DNA from: Thermodesulfobacteriota bacterium
GTDB taxonomy: Bacteria; Desulfobacterota; BSN033; UBA1163
Length of the DNA stretch: 19,005 nucleotides
Assembly (NCBI GenBank): GCA_030024065.1
Contig: JASEIE010000029.1
Span: 1-19,005, forward strand
Direction of reading: 5' to 3'
Shown: positions 7,228-14,085 of the stretch, in pieces
How the letters are laid out: each line of letters starts with the position of its first letter
How positions within the stretch are numbered: the first letter of the stretch is position 1
Notes under the pieces: generated by a model
Database searches by the model: none
What the model was told of the DNA's origin: nothing
What the model saw: the letters and a program-made list of their open reading frames with translations, nothing else
Program-made: the position numbers and the translations under genes

Positions 7228-7719
7228 GTGATCAGGTAATCAGGAGAGCAGGATGCAGAGTATCGGGATATCAGGTGATCAGGAAATTTTTGTAGCAGGA
7301 TTTGAGAAACTTTGGGTGTGGCAAAAAGCCTATAAATTGATGCTGGAAATCCATCGGTCTTGCAAAAAAATACCTGTAAAAGAGAGGTTTAAGTTAATAG
7401 ATCAAATTGAACGTTGTTCATCGTCCGTCTGCGACAATATTGCAGAAGGATACACTGCATACTATTATAATGAGAAAATTAAAGGTTTTATGATTGCAAG
7501 AAAGGAAGCAGGAGAGACTCAAAACCAAATACGTAAGTTGGCGGGAAAAGGTTATATAGATTCAAACCAATCCCAAACATGGGTAGAGGAATATGAAGAG
7601 GTGATACGGGGCATCAATGGTTACACTCGCTATATTAGGCAAAAGAAAAAAGCAAAACGATGACCTGATATCCTGTTATTCTGATATCTGCAGCCTGATC
7701 ACCTGATATTCTGATAACC
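7228..7719. mobile_element. IVS-like inverted-repeat element carrying a four-helix-bundle gene
   Basis: Arms at 7228-7285 and 7661-7719 are imperfect reverse complements over nearly 60 nt. Both are built of GATCAGG / ATATCAGG / CAGGATA units, with a shared TGCAG in the middle of each. They enclose one gene (7253-7663) whose family is classically found in 23S rRNA intervening sequences, where a stem of inverted repeats also surrounds the ORF. The inner region is more AT-rich than its neighbours. The element lies precisely between the yhhQ stop and the AI-2E gene start. No target duplication is evident. Mobility is inferred from the related copy at 3692-3828. Confidence 0.65.
7253..7663 (+). 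CDS. Four-helix-bundle protein, S23/IVP (23S rRNA intervening-sequence) family
   Basis: A 136-residue all-helical protein. Family marks: FEKLWVWQKAYKLMLEIH at the start of helix 1, KLIDQIERCSSSVCDNIAEGY (the NIAEG motif) in helix 2, FMIARKEAGETQNQIRKL in helix 3, and a basic C-terminus. These proteins are encoded in 23S rRNA IVSs of Leptospira and Coxiella and are distantly related to the Avd protein of diversity-generating retroelements; their biochemical role is unsettled. ATG 7253 and its ribosome site (AGGAG at 7242-7246) both lie inside the left inverted-repeat arm, so residues 1-12 are translated repeat and the conserved fold begins at about Phe17. Its base composition is AT-rich relative to neighbours, suggesting it arrived separately. 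No reverse transcriptase or variable repeat is nearby. Confidence 0.9.
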   Translation: MQSIGISGDQEIFVAGFEKLWVWQKAYKLMLEIHRSCKKIPVKERFKLIDQIERCSSSVCDNIAEGYTAYYYNEKIKGFMIARKEAGETQNQIRKLAGKGYIDSNQSQTWVEEYEEVIRGINGYTRYIRQKKKAKR

Positions 7720-7735
7720 CTTATCGAAGTAATTT

Positions 7736-8818
7736 ATGAAAAAAGAGCACATCTTTCTCATCTTTATTCTTCTTCTCACCTCTCTCTCGTTTTACTACCT
7801 CTACCAGGTCCTCTCTCCTTTTTTAGCATCCATCCTCTGGGCTATTCTCCTGGCCATTGTCTTCTACCCCCTCTTTCTGAAACTCCAGCACCTTTTAAAG
7901 AAAAAAAGGGTTCTCTCCGCCCTAACGATGACCCTCTTCGTGGTGGTGGCGATCGTCCTGCCCGCCGGTTTCCTGATGGTCTCCCTGGCCAATGAAGTGA
8001 TCGATTTTTACCATCACTTGGACGAGATGATCAAAACGGGTCGCTTGCAATCCTATTTGAACCGGATCGGGGAACTCCCCCTGCTCAAAGGGGCTCTGGA
8101 AAAGCTGAAGCAATATGTGGATCTATCCCAGGCAGATCCATTCAATCTTCTGTTGAAGAATGTTCAACAGATCAGCGCCTTTCTCTTCAACCAGACCTCC
8201 AATCTCCTGAAGTCCATCTCCACCTTTATTGTCGGCTTCTTTTTCACCCTCCTCTCCCTTTACTACCTTTTTAAAGACGGGGATCATCTCCTGAACAGGC
8301 TTAAAGAGATAGTCCCTCTTCCTGCAAAGGAGAGTAAACTGATTATTCAGCGATTCAAAGATATGGTCTATGCCACTATCTATGGAGGAATATTGATTGC
8401 AATCATTCAGGGGATCCTGGGCGGGTTATCGTTCTGGATTTTAGGGCTTGCCTCTCCGATCTTCTGGGGAACGGCCATGGCTTTCCTCTCCTTCATCCCG
8501 ATGGGCGGAACAGCCCTCATCTGGATTCCGGCTGCCATCTTCTTATTCATTCAGGGAGCCTTTCTGAAAGGGATCGTTCTCCTGGGCCTGGGAATTTTAC
8601 TCATCGGCATGGTGGACAATCTTCTGAGGCCCCTATTCGTCAGCGCTCGAACGAACATCCATCCTCTCCTTCTCTTCTTCTCTGTTCTGGGTGGTATCCA
8701 GGCCTTCGGGATGATCGGGCTGGTCGCTGGTCCCCTGATCATGACCCTCTCTCTTACCCTCATTGAAATCTATGTCCAGGGAATCAAACCCAAAGACCAC
8801 CCTGGTCCAGAAACATAA
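7736..8818 (+). CDS. AI-2E family transporter (UPF0118 type membrane protein)
   Basis: A 360-residue polytopic inner-membrane protein of normal family length. Paired hydrophobic segments occupy residues 5-45 and 58-85. A soluble stretch (about 90-150) follows, then the conserved half with FIVGFFFTLLSLYYLFKDG, IYGGILIAIIQGILGGLSFWILG, FLSFIPMGGTALIWIPAAI and DNLLRPLFVSARTNIHPLLLFFSVLGG, which are the family's best-conserved motifs. Members include E. coli TqsA (autoinducer-2 export) and Na+/H+ antiporter-like proteins; the substrate cannot be told here. It starts 17 nt after the inverted-repeat element, without a clear Shine-Dalgarno, so its original leader may have been altered by the insertion. 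Confidence 0.9.
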   Translation: MKKEHIFLIFILLLTSLSFYYLYQVLSPFLASILWAILLAIVFYPLFLKLQHLLKKKRVLSALTMTLFVVVAIVLPAGFLMVSLANEVIDFYHHLDEMIKTGRLQSYLNRIGELPLLKGALEKLKQYVDLSQADPFNLLLKNVQQISAFLFNQTSNLLKSISTFIVGFFFTLLSLYYLFKDGDHLLNRLKEIVPLPAKESKLIIQRFKDMVYATIYGGILIAIIQGILGGLSFWILGLASPIFWGTAMAFLSFIPMGGTALIWIPAAIFLFIQGAFLKGIVLLGLGILLIGMVDNLLRPLFVSARTNIHPLLLFFSVLGGIQAFGMIGLVAGPLIMTLSLTLIEIYVQGIKPKDHPGPET

Positions 8819-8824
8819 AATTGC

Positions 8825-8889
8825 GCTGTCACTGCCCGGACCGGGTGTTTGCAATAATTTAGGAAGACGCCTAAAATGGAGGTGACAGC
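8825..8889 (+). promoter_or_regulatory. Possible folded leader masking the kinase ribosome site
   Basis: GCTGTCAC (8825-8832) is the exact reverse complement of GTGACAGC (8882-8889). The second copy overlaps the Shine-Dalgarno GGAGG (8878-8882). Inside the outer stem are two small hairpins: a CCCG-GAC-CGGG stem and TTTAGG-AAGACG-CCTAAA. Together they would make a three-way junction. Just downstream, a five-codon frame ATGGCAGCAAAAGTATGA (8895-8912) ends by overlapping the kinase start as ATGA. Could be regulatory or chance. Confidence 0.35.
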
Positions 8890-8909
8890 CGAGGCATGGC
8901 AGCAAAAGT

Positions 8910-10682
8910 ATGAACCATTCTAAGCGAAGTGATCGAACCAATGATTCCCGTGGACGGCCGATCGATGTTCGAGCCTTATCCCACTGGATTCTGGAATATG
9001 CAAATCAAGGGGTCTTGAGGACGGACTTCCAGCGGGAAGTTTCGAAAGTGATCATCAATTTCTCAGGGTGCGATGCCGTCGAGCTCTGGTTGAGAGATCA
9101 TGGGAAATACTTTCGGACTGAGGTGAGACGCCAATCCAAAAAACCTCTCCTTTTCAAAACTGAACCGATTGATCGGAATGAAAAGGGAGAACTGACTCCA
9201 GGCCCGGAGGATGATCCATATCTCTTTCGTCTGTGCACGGCCCTTCTCGCCCGGCCTGCGCATTCCTCCGGTCTCATGCCCACAAGAAAGAGAAGTTCCT
9301 GGGCGGGAGATGCGAGGAAGTCTGTTTCAATCGACTTGAGACAACCTGGAAGGTCACACCCAGAAAGTCTTTGCAAGAAAAATATATATCCTTCTTTTCT
9401 GATCATCCCTCTCTTCGTGAACCAACAGAATATTGGACTTTTACAGTTGAGGAGCAAGCTCAGAAACTACTTTAAGAAGACGGACGTGAAACGTTGCGAA
9501 GATTTCAGCCGGAGTCTTGAAATTGCAATCGCCAATCGCGAATCTCAATTAAATTTGCGAGAGCGCGTCAAGGAGTTAACGTGCCTCTTCGGGATTGCCC
9601 GATTGGGTGCCCACCCCGGAATATCCTTAGAGGAAGTTTTAACAGGCATTTTGGAACTCCTCCCTCCTGCCTGGCTCTATCCTAACATTACCTTTGCGAA
9701 AACCCTGTTAGACGGACATTCGTATTTAACACCCGGCTTTCAGGAAGGAAGACAAAAACAAACGGCGGATATCATTATTGGAGGGAGGCGGCGAGGTGTG
9801 ATCGAAGTGGTTTATACGGAGGAGAGACCAGAGCTTGATGAAGGGCCATTTCTTAAAGAGGAACGAACCTTAATTGATATGGTGGCAAGAGAGGTCGCAA
9901 GTATCATTGAGCGAAGAGAAGCCGGGGATTACCAATTAAAACTTCAGGAGCAACTGATCCGTTCAGAAAAGATGGCTGCCCTGGGACAACTCTCCGCAGG
10001 TATTGCCCATGAAATCCGAACCCCTCTCACTTCCATCAAAATTTTTATTCAGTCTTTAGAGAAAGAAATAGATTTGGATGAAAATAAGAAGGAAGATTTT
10101 AGAATCATCAAAAAAGAGATCGATCGGATTAACGAAAACGTCACGCTTTTTCTAAATTTCGCCAGGCCGGAGGATCCGATATTCCAACGGGCCAATGTCA
10201 ATGCCTTGGTGATGGATGCCCTGAACCTATTGACTGCGAAGATAAAAACGAGCGGTATCCATTTGAAAATCTCCTTGTTAGAGGATCCCCCGCCGCTGGA
10301 GGGGGACACCAAACAATTAAGCCAGGTCTTTCTCAATCTCATCCTTAATGCCATCGAGGCGATGCCCAAAGGAGGGACGTTGACGATTCGTTCGATGCTG
10401 AAGGCCATCCCGGAGAGTCAGGAAATAATTCTTCAGCTTGTTTTCCAGGACACAGGAGGCGGAATCCCTGAAAAGGATAGACCTTATCTCTTTGACCCTT
10501 TCTTCACCACGAAGGACACAGGGACTGGGTTGGGACTCTCGATTGTCTATTCCATCGTTCAGAAGCATAATGGCCAGATTGAGGTGGAGAGTGAATTGGC
10601 AAAAGGCTCCTCGTTTATCCTCTCGTTGCCTGTCCATAAGGAGGGAACATGGAAAGAATTGTCGTCGTCGATGACGACCTGA
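8910..10682 (+). CDS. Soluble sensor histidine kinase with N-terminal GAF-type domains
   Basis: A 590-residue protein with no membrane segment, so a cytoplasmic sensor. Residues about 20-210 form a GAF-like region (CDAVELWLRDHGKYF, then FLIIPLFVNQQNIGLLQL). A second GAF-like region runs about 215-335. HisKA follows with phospho-acceptor His367 in GIAHEIRTPLTSIK. HATPase_c has the N box around Asn480, G1 DTGGGIP, F box FDPFFTTK and G2 GTGLGLS. It should phosphorylate the NtrC-type regulator whose gene overlaps its 3' end by 34 nt. The N-terminus closely matches the partial kinase at 18795. ATG 8910 has no direct ribosome site; GGAGG is 27 nt upstream, before a mini-ORF that overlaps the start. 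The ligand is unknown. Confidence 0.95.
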   Translation: MNHSKRSDRTNDSRGRPIDVRALSHWILEYANQGVLRTDFQREVSKVIINFSGCDAVELWLRDHGKYFRTEVRRQSKKPLLFKTEPIDRNEKGELTPGPEDDPYLFRLCTALLARPAHSSGLMPTRKRSSWAGDARKSVSIDLRQPGRSHPESLCKKNIYPSFLIIPLFVNQQNIGLLQLRSKLRNYFKKTDVKRCEDFSRSLEIAIANRESQLNLRERVKELTCLFGIARLGAHPGISLEEVLTGILELLPPAWLYPNITFAKTLLDGHSYLTPGFQEGRQKQTADIIIGGRRRGVIEVVYTEERPELDEGPFLKEERTLIDMVAREVASIIERREAGDYQLKLQEQLIRSEKMAALGQLSAGIAHEIRTPLTSIKIFIQSLEKEIDLDENKKEDFRIIKKEIDRINENVTLFLNFARPEDPIFQRANVNALVMDALNLLTAKIKTSGIHLKISLLEDPPPLEGDTKQLSQVFLNLILNAIEAMPKGGTLTIRSMLKAIPESQEIILQLVFQDTGGGIPEKDRPYLFDPFFTTKDTGTGLGLSIVYSIVQKHNGQIEVESELAKGSSFILSLPVHKEGTWKELSSSMTT

Positions 10683-12067
10683 GCTTATGCCATTTCTTAA
10701 AGAAAACTCTGTCTCAAAAAGGTTATCAGGTCATCACCTGCCACAACGGGAAAGAGGCTCTTGGGATCACTTATGAGCAAGAGGCCGACCTTATCCTGCT
10801 TGACAATAAACTGCCGGATCGGACAGGTCTGGATGTCCTCCAGGAGATCAAAAAAAATCACCCCAAGGTGCCGGTCATCATTATGACCGCTTTTGGGACA
10901 ACCGAAACCGCAATTGAAGCTATGCGCCTTGGAGCCTTTGACTATATCCTCAAGCCATTTGAACTGGAGGAGATTTCCGAACTCGTCACCAAAGGATTGG
11001 AAGCCCATAACTTGATGAAGAGGGCTGTAGCCATTCCCGCTCTTTCCCAAAAAAGTGAGGATTCGGATCAAATCGTCGGCAAAAGCAGGGCCATGCAGGA
11101 AGTTTATAAACTGATTGGTCAGGTAGCGGAAAGCGATGTCACCGTATTGATTCGGGGAGAAAGCGGAACCGGTAAGGAGCTGGTAGCGAGGGCGATCTAC
11201 CAGTACAGTCGAAGAAAAGAAGGCCCTTTCCTTGCCATCAATTGCGCAGCGATCCCAGAGACTCTGTTGGAGAGCGAGCTCTTCGGGCATGAAAAGGGGG
11301 CATTTACGGGGGCCAGCAAAAAACGCATCGGGAAGTTCGAACAATGCAATAAGGGAACAATCCTCCTCGATGAGGTAGGGGATATGACTCTCTCTACCCA
11401 GGCAAAGGTCCTCCGGGTTTTGCAAGAAGGGGAATTTGAGCGCATCGGAGGAAGCGAAACCATCCGCGTCGATGTGAGGGTTCTCGCCTCTACCAACCGG
11501 AAATTGGAAGAACTGATTAAGCAGGGGAATTTCAGAGAAGACCTCTATTATCGGCTAAAGGTCATGTCCATCACCCTGCCACCTCTAAGGGAACGGAGGC
11601 AAGATATTCGTGAGTTAACCGAATACTTCTTCCACTTTTATAGCCGGCAACTTGGAACAAAGGACTCGTATATTGATCCATCGGTTTTTGACAAAATGTG
11701 TTCTTACAACTGGCCAGGAAATGTGAGGGAATTGGCAAATACCGTAAAGAGAGGTCTCATTCTTTGCAAAGGAGAAGTAATGACCGAAAAAGAAATCATT
11801 TTCGATATGGAGGAGAGGTCAGTTTCTTTTGCCAATGAGGAAGAGCTGGAAAAAAATCTAAATAAAATGCTTAATCCACTCTTTTCGGAGATCCGGCAGT
11901 TTTGGGGAACGGGCCTTCATTCTAACCTCTTGGAGAAAATTGAAAAGTTTCTTATCCAGAAGGCCCTCTCCGAAACAAAGGGGAATCAGGTTCAAGCAGC
12001 CAAGCTCTTAGGGATCAGCAGGAATACCCTGCGCCATCGATTAGACAAATACGGGCTACTATCTTGA
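10649..12067 (+). CDS. Sigma-54-dependent response regulator, NtrC family (partner of the 8910 kinase)
   Basis: A 472-residue activator. The receiver (about 1-120) has VVVDDD and phospho-acceptor Asp52 in LLDNKLPD. The AAA+ domain (about 140-370) has Walker A GESGTGKE, intact GAFTGA, Walker B ILLDEV, and the R-finger region FREDLYYRL. The C-terminal Fis-type DNA-binding domain has NQVQAAKLLGISRNTLRHRLDKYGLL. AAGGAGG lies six to seven nt before the ATG. The 34-nt overlap with the kinase implies translational coupling and a dedicated pair. A -24/-12 promoter lies 207 nt downstream of its stop, making that transcript the most likely target, probably via upstream sites in 12068-12270. It differs from the regulator at 182 in its longer C-terminal linker (about residues 395-430). 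Confidence 0.96.
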   Translation: MERIVVVDDDLSLCHFLKKTLSQKGYQVITCHNGKEALGITYEQEADLILLDNKLPDRTGLDVLQEIKKNHPKVPVIIMTAFGTTETAIEAMRLGAFDYILKPFELEEISELVTKGLEAHNLMKRAVAIPALSQKSEDSDQIVGKSRAMQEVYKLIGQVAESDVTVLIRGESGTGKELVARAIYQYSRRKEGPFLAINCAAIPETLLESELFGHEKGAFTGASKKRIGKFEQCNKGTILLDEVGDMTLSTQAKVLRVLQEGEFERIGGSETIRVDVRVLASTNRKLEELIKQGNFREDLYYRLKVMSITLPPLRERRQDIRELTEYFFHFYSRQLGTKDSYIDPSVFDKMCSYNWPGNVRELANTVKRGLILCKGEVMTEKEIIFDMEERSVSFANEEELEKNLNKMLNPLFSEIRQFWGTGLHSNLLEKIEKFLIQKALSETKGNQVQAAKLLGISRNTLRHRLDKYGLLS

Positions 12068-12273
12068 AATCCCTAAATTTTTGCTGATAAAACACCAACC
12101 TTGTTCAATCTTTGATCAGGCTATAACCTGCTAAATTAATTAAAAAACCCTCTACTTCCTCCCTTTCCAAGGTTAGGCATGATCAACTGACGGAAAAATT
12201 TTTTATTGCAAAATCCAAACTCAAAAAATATTGAATAAAATCAAAGAGTTAATTTTAGATAGAAACCAAAAAA

Positions 12274-12290
12274 TTGGTATCGTATTTGCA
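12274..12290 (+). promoter_or_regulatory. Candidate sigma-54 (-24/-12) promoter
   Basis: TTGG-TATCGTAT-TTGCA has the invariant GG (12276-12277) and GC (12288-12289) separated by exactly ten nt, with the TTGCA -12 block matching consensus. Transcription would begin near 12300 and read into the small-gene cluster from 12395. The AT-rich 12068-12346 gap holds nothing else convincing, apart from a weak inverted pair AACCTTG/CAAGGTT (near 12097 and 12168) that might bind a regulator. Confidence 0.6.
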
Positions 12291-12394
12291 GTAAATTAAA
12301 TGGTCTCTGACGCAGGGATTTATTTCGATTACCTCTTAGGCATTAATTGACCTTAAAGAGATGCTTTAAAATAAAACTAGGGAAAGACCTACCA

Positions 12395-12580
12395 ATAATC
12401 TCTAAAGTATTATTCATTGCCGATGTGTCATGGAAGGCTTCACTGTTGATTCCGGATGTCTTTCAATTGATTCGGAATCATTCAATGAGTGTTAATGCCA
12501 TCTTTCTTCATAAAAAGGGGTTGGATGATGAAAAAAACCGATCGATCATCAAGGGGAGCATTGCTTATCATGATGGATGA
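12395..12580 (+). pseudogene. Truncated Usp-like fragment (decayed copy of the 14085 gene)
   Basis: The reading frame ISKVLFIADVSWKASLLIPDVFQLIR aligns without gaps to residues 3-28 of the protein at 14085 (ISKILIIASATREASVSILDAFQLIQ), with 14 of 26 identical. The codon aligned with the second ATG of that gene is ATA (12395-12397), and no good start or ribosome site is seen; the open frame only reaches a TTG at 12347. After IFLHKKG the similarity stops, and the frame ends at 12580, about 100 residues short. It overlaps the winged-helix-like gene in another frame. It could be a short functional leader ORF rather than a relic. Confidence 0.45.
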
Positions 12581-12791
12581 AATTTTTCAGCGAGAAGTTG
12601 ATCTGCGAGGAATGGTTTTACAAATCATTACAGATTATCGGACCATTACCACCATGGATATCTGGTACGAGTTAGGGGAGGATGGTAGGCTTGAATGCGG
12701 TATCTCCCTTGATGAAGTTCGTGAAACTCTGTCCCAATTGGAAAGACAGAAGATGATAGCAAGAGGCGACGATGACCAATGGAAAATTTAA
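12525..12791 (+). CDS. Small winged-helix-like protein, function unknown
   Basis: About 88 residues from ATG 12525 (AAGGGG upstream), or about 73 from ATG 12570. The core FQREVDLRGMVLQIITDYRTITTMDIWYELGEDG...ISLDEVRETLSQLERQKMIARGDDDQWKI has the helix-helix-helix-wing pattern of a small winged helix-turn-helix: an effector-like DIWYEL helix, an LDEVRETLSQLERQKMI recognition-like helix and a charged wing. It may bind DNA or dock to a protein; no family name is claimed. It is the first intact gene behind the sigma-54 promoter. The frame stays open between its TAA and the EIIA start, which is in the same frame; this is probably chance. Confidence 0.6.
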   Translation: MMKKTDRSSRGALLIMMDEIFQREVDLRGMVLQIITDYRTITTMDIWYELGEDGRLECGISLDEVRETLSQLERQKMIARGDDDQWKI

Positions 12792-12887
12792 GAAGGCGAC
12801 GGCAGGAAATCGACTACGCATACCCCCGGTGGGCAAGTTGGCGTCATACAGGCATATTTATTTGAAGAAAAAGGGGCGTTTTTTGAA

Positions 12888-13340
12888 ATGATTGGTGCTG
12901 TAATCATCGCGCATTCTTTCGTCGGAAAAGAATTGATTGCGACAGCAGAGTATATTGTCGGAAAAATTGAAGGCATAACTGCGGTTTCAATCAATGGTGA
13001 AATGAATTCCTTTGAAGCGAGGAAGATTATTTCGGATGCCATTAAACAAGTGTCTCAAGGAGATGGCGTCCTTCTTCTGACTGATCTTTTCGGAGGTTCT
13101 CCATCAAACATCGCATTCTCTTTTTTAAACAGTGAAAAAATTGATGTGGTCACAGGAGTCAATCTTCCCATGATCTTAACTTTTTGGAACAAGAGGGAAG
13201 GCAAGAGTCTGTCGGTTTTAGCGAAACTCATCCAACTCTCAGGCACTCGAAATATCGTCATTGTAAGAGATTTATTAGAGGAGAGGGGCACCTTTGGAAA
13301 AAGCATCCTCAAAAGCGACAGACGACTTTCACAAAAATAA
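12888..13340 (+). CDS. Mannose-type PTS EIIA domain protein (orphan)
   Basis: A 150-residue cytoplasmic phosphocarrier domain of the PTS EIIA-Man family. The N-terminal strand MIGAVIIAHS carries the phospho-accepting His9. The DLFGGSPSNIA motif (Asp66 onward), the MILTFW region and the RNIVIVRDLLEE tail are family-typical. No EIIB, EIIC, EIID, HPr or EI gene is in the window, so a sugar-transport role is unlikely; in bacteria with incomplete PTS such proteins are considered regulatory. The 3' end overlaps the receiver gene by 47 nt, suggesting co-regulation with two-component signalling. ATG 12888 has only a distant purine run (AAGGGG) as ribosome site. Confidence 0.9.
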   Translation: MIGAVIIAHSFVGKELIATAEYIVGKIEGITAVSINGEMNSFEARKIISDAIKQVSQGDGVLLLTDLFGGSPSNIAFSFLNSEKIDVVTGVNLPMILTFWNKREGKSLSVLAKLIQLSGTRNIVIVRDLLEERGTFGKSILKSDRRLSQK

Positions 13341-13695
13341 GAAAAAGATATTGATCGTCGATGATGACGAAACAATTCTTTACATATTGAAAAGGTTTTT
13401 TGTCGGAAGGGGATTTCAAGTCTGGGTGGCCAAAGATGGTTTCGAAGCTATGGAGAGGCTGAAAGCAGAAAAGCCGGCTCTGGTACTTACAGACATAAAG
13501 ATGCCTTCTTTCTCAGGGATCGATCTGATCAAATTCATCCGCCAAAACATGAAAGACGTTCCCATCATCGTGATGACGGCTTTTCCCCATCTTTATCCTG
13601 AAAAAAGGAATGAGAATGAAGTAGAGGCTTACTACGTGAAACCGTTCGATATTGACGAGATGTTTTTATCCATAGAGAGAATTTTAGGAGGTTAA
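13294..13695 (+). CDS. Stand-alone response-regulator receiver protein
   Basis: A 133-residue receiver with no output domain. It has ILIVDDDE (acidic pair), phospho-acceptor Asp67 in LTDIKMPSFSG, the Thr of VMTAF, and Lys in YVKPFD. A short polar extension precedes the fold. The start is TTG 13294, supported by GAGGAGAGGGG just upstream; there is no in-frame ATG before the receiver core. It is embedded in the end of the EIIA gene (47-nt overlap), so translation is probably coupled. Single-domain receivers relay phosphate or act by protein contact; the nearby kinases are candidate donors. Confidence 0.93.
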   Translation: MEKASSKATDDFHKNKKKILIVDDDETILYILKRFFVGRGFQVWVAKDGFEAMERLKAEKPALVLTDIKMPSFSGIDLIKFIRQNMKDVPIIVMTAFPHLYPEKRNENEVEAYYVKPFDIDEMFLSIERILGG

Positions 13696-13700
13696 ATATC

Positions 13701-13922
13701 ATGCCCTGTCCTCTTTATCTGGGTTTGACTTCGGGGAATCCTTTAAAAGTTTGTGGCCCCAAGGAGCGGCTTGGCTATGTCCCAAGTTCGGCCCATTTAA
13801 AAATGTTCTGTCTATCGATTTCTGCATATCAAGAGTGCCCCATGCATAAACTTAAAACATCAAATTGGAAGAAAACAAATCGGTGGCTTCGGTTTCTTAA
13901 AAAACTTTTTGGATTTTTCTGA
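13701..13922 (+). CDS. Small four-Cys protein, function unknown
   Basis: A 73-residue protein. Cysteines are at 3, 18, 37 and 46 in the arrangement CP...VC...YVPS..HL..FC....Y..CP. This recurring layout in small proteins of anaerobic deltaproteobacteria could hold zinc or an Fe-S cluster. The C-terminal third (WKKTNRWLRFLKKLFGFF) is basic and aromatic, like an amphipathic membrane-binding helix. AGGAGGT lies about ten nt before ATG 13701, and the gene starts five nt after the receiver stop, so it belongs to the same transcript. I do not assign a function. Confidence 0.7.
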   Translation: MPCPLYLGLTSGNPLKVCGPKERLGYVPSSAHLKMFCLSISAYQECPMHKLKTSNWKKTNRWLRFLKKLFGFF

Positions 13923-13940
13923 TTAAGAAAGAGAAGAAAG

Positions 13941-14085
13941 TTGGAGTGTCCAGTCTGCAGGAATGCTTTTTTCTAAGACCAAAGAGATTCTGATGATAGT
14001 TGATAGAAGTTTTTATTGCCATCACTGCGGGAACCAGCTCATTTCCTACCCTGATGAAAAGGACGGGCTTGAAGGGGCTACGTAA
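13941..14085 (+). pseudogene. Frameshifted small zinc-ribbon gene
   Basis: One frame from TTG 13941 reads LECPVCRNAFF and stops at TAA. The adjacent frame (open from ATG 13963) reads on through ILMIVDRSFYCHHCGNQLISYPDEKDG to TAA 14083-14085. Removing one T from the run of six at 13966-13971 joins them into a protein of about 47 residues with two CxxC knuckles 20 residues apart, a normal zinc ribbon. The stop overlaps the next start as TAATG, as expected of a real gene coupled to its neighbour. A sequencing error, true decay, or slippage at the T-run are all possible; the second half alone could be translated as a 40-residue peptide. Confidence 0.55.

Noticed and set aside
7253..7663. Avd accessory gene of a diversity-generating retroelement
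   Set aside because: The family is distantly related, but no reverse transcriptase, template repeat or variable repeat is present nearby.
10697..11425. Minus-strand open frame of 242 aa opposite the second NtrC-type gene
   Set aside because: Antisense shadow; the plus-strand protein has all family motifs.
12789..12887. Readthrough fusion of the winged-helix-like protein to EIIA (same frame, only a TAA between)
   Set aside because: An open stretch of about 32 codons is not rare by chance, and EIIA-Man proteins normally begin at the MIGAVIIAHS strand.
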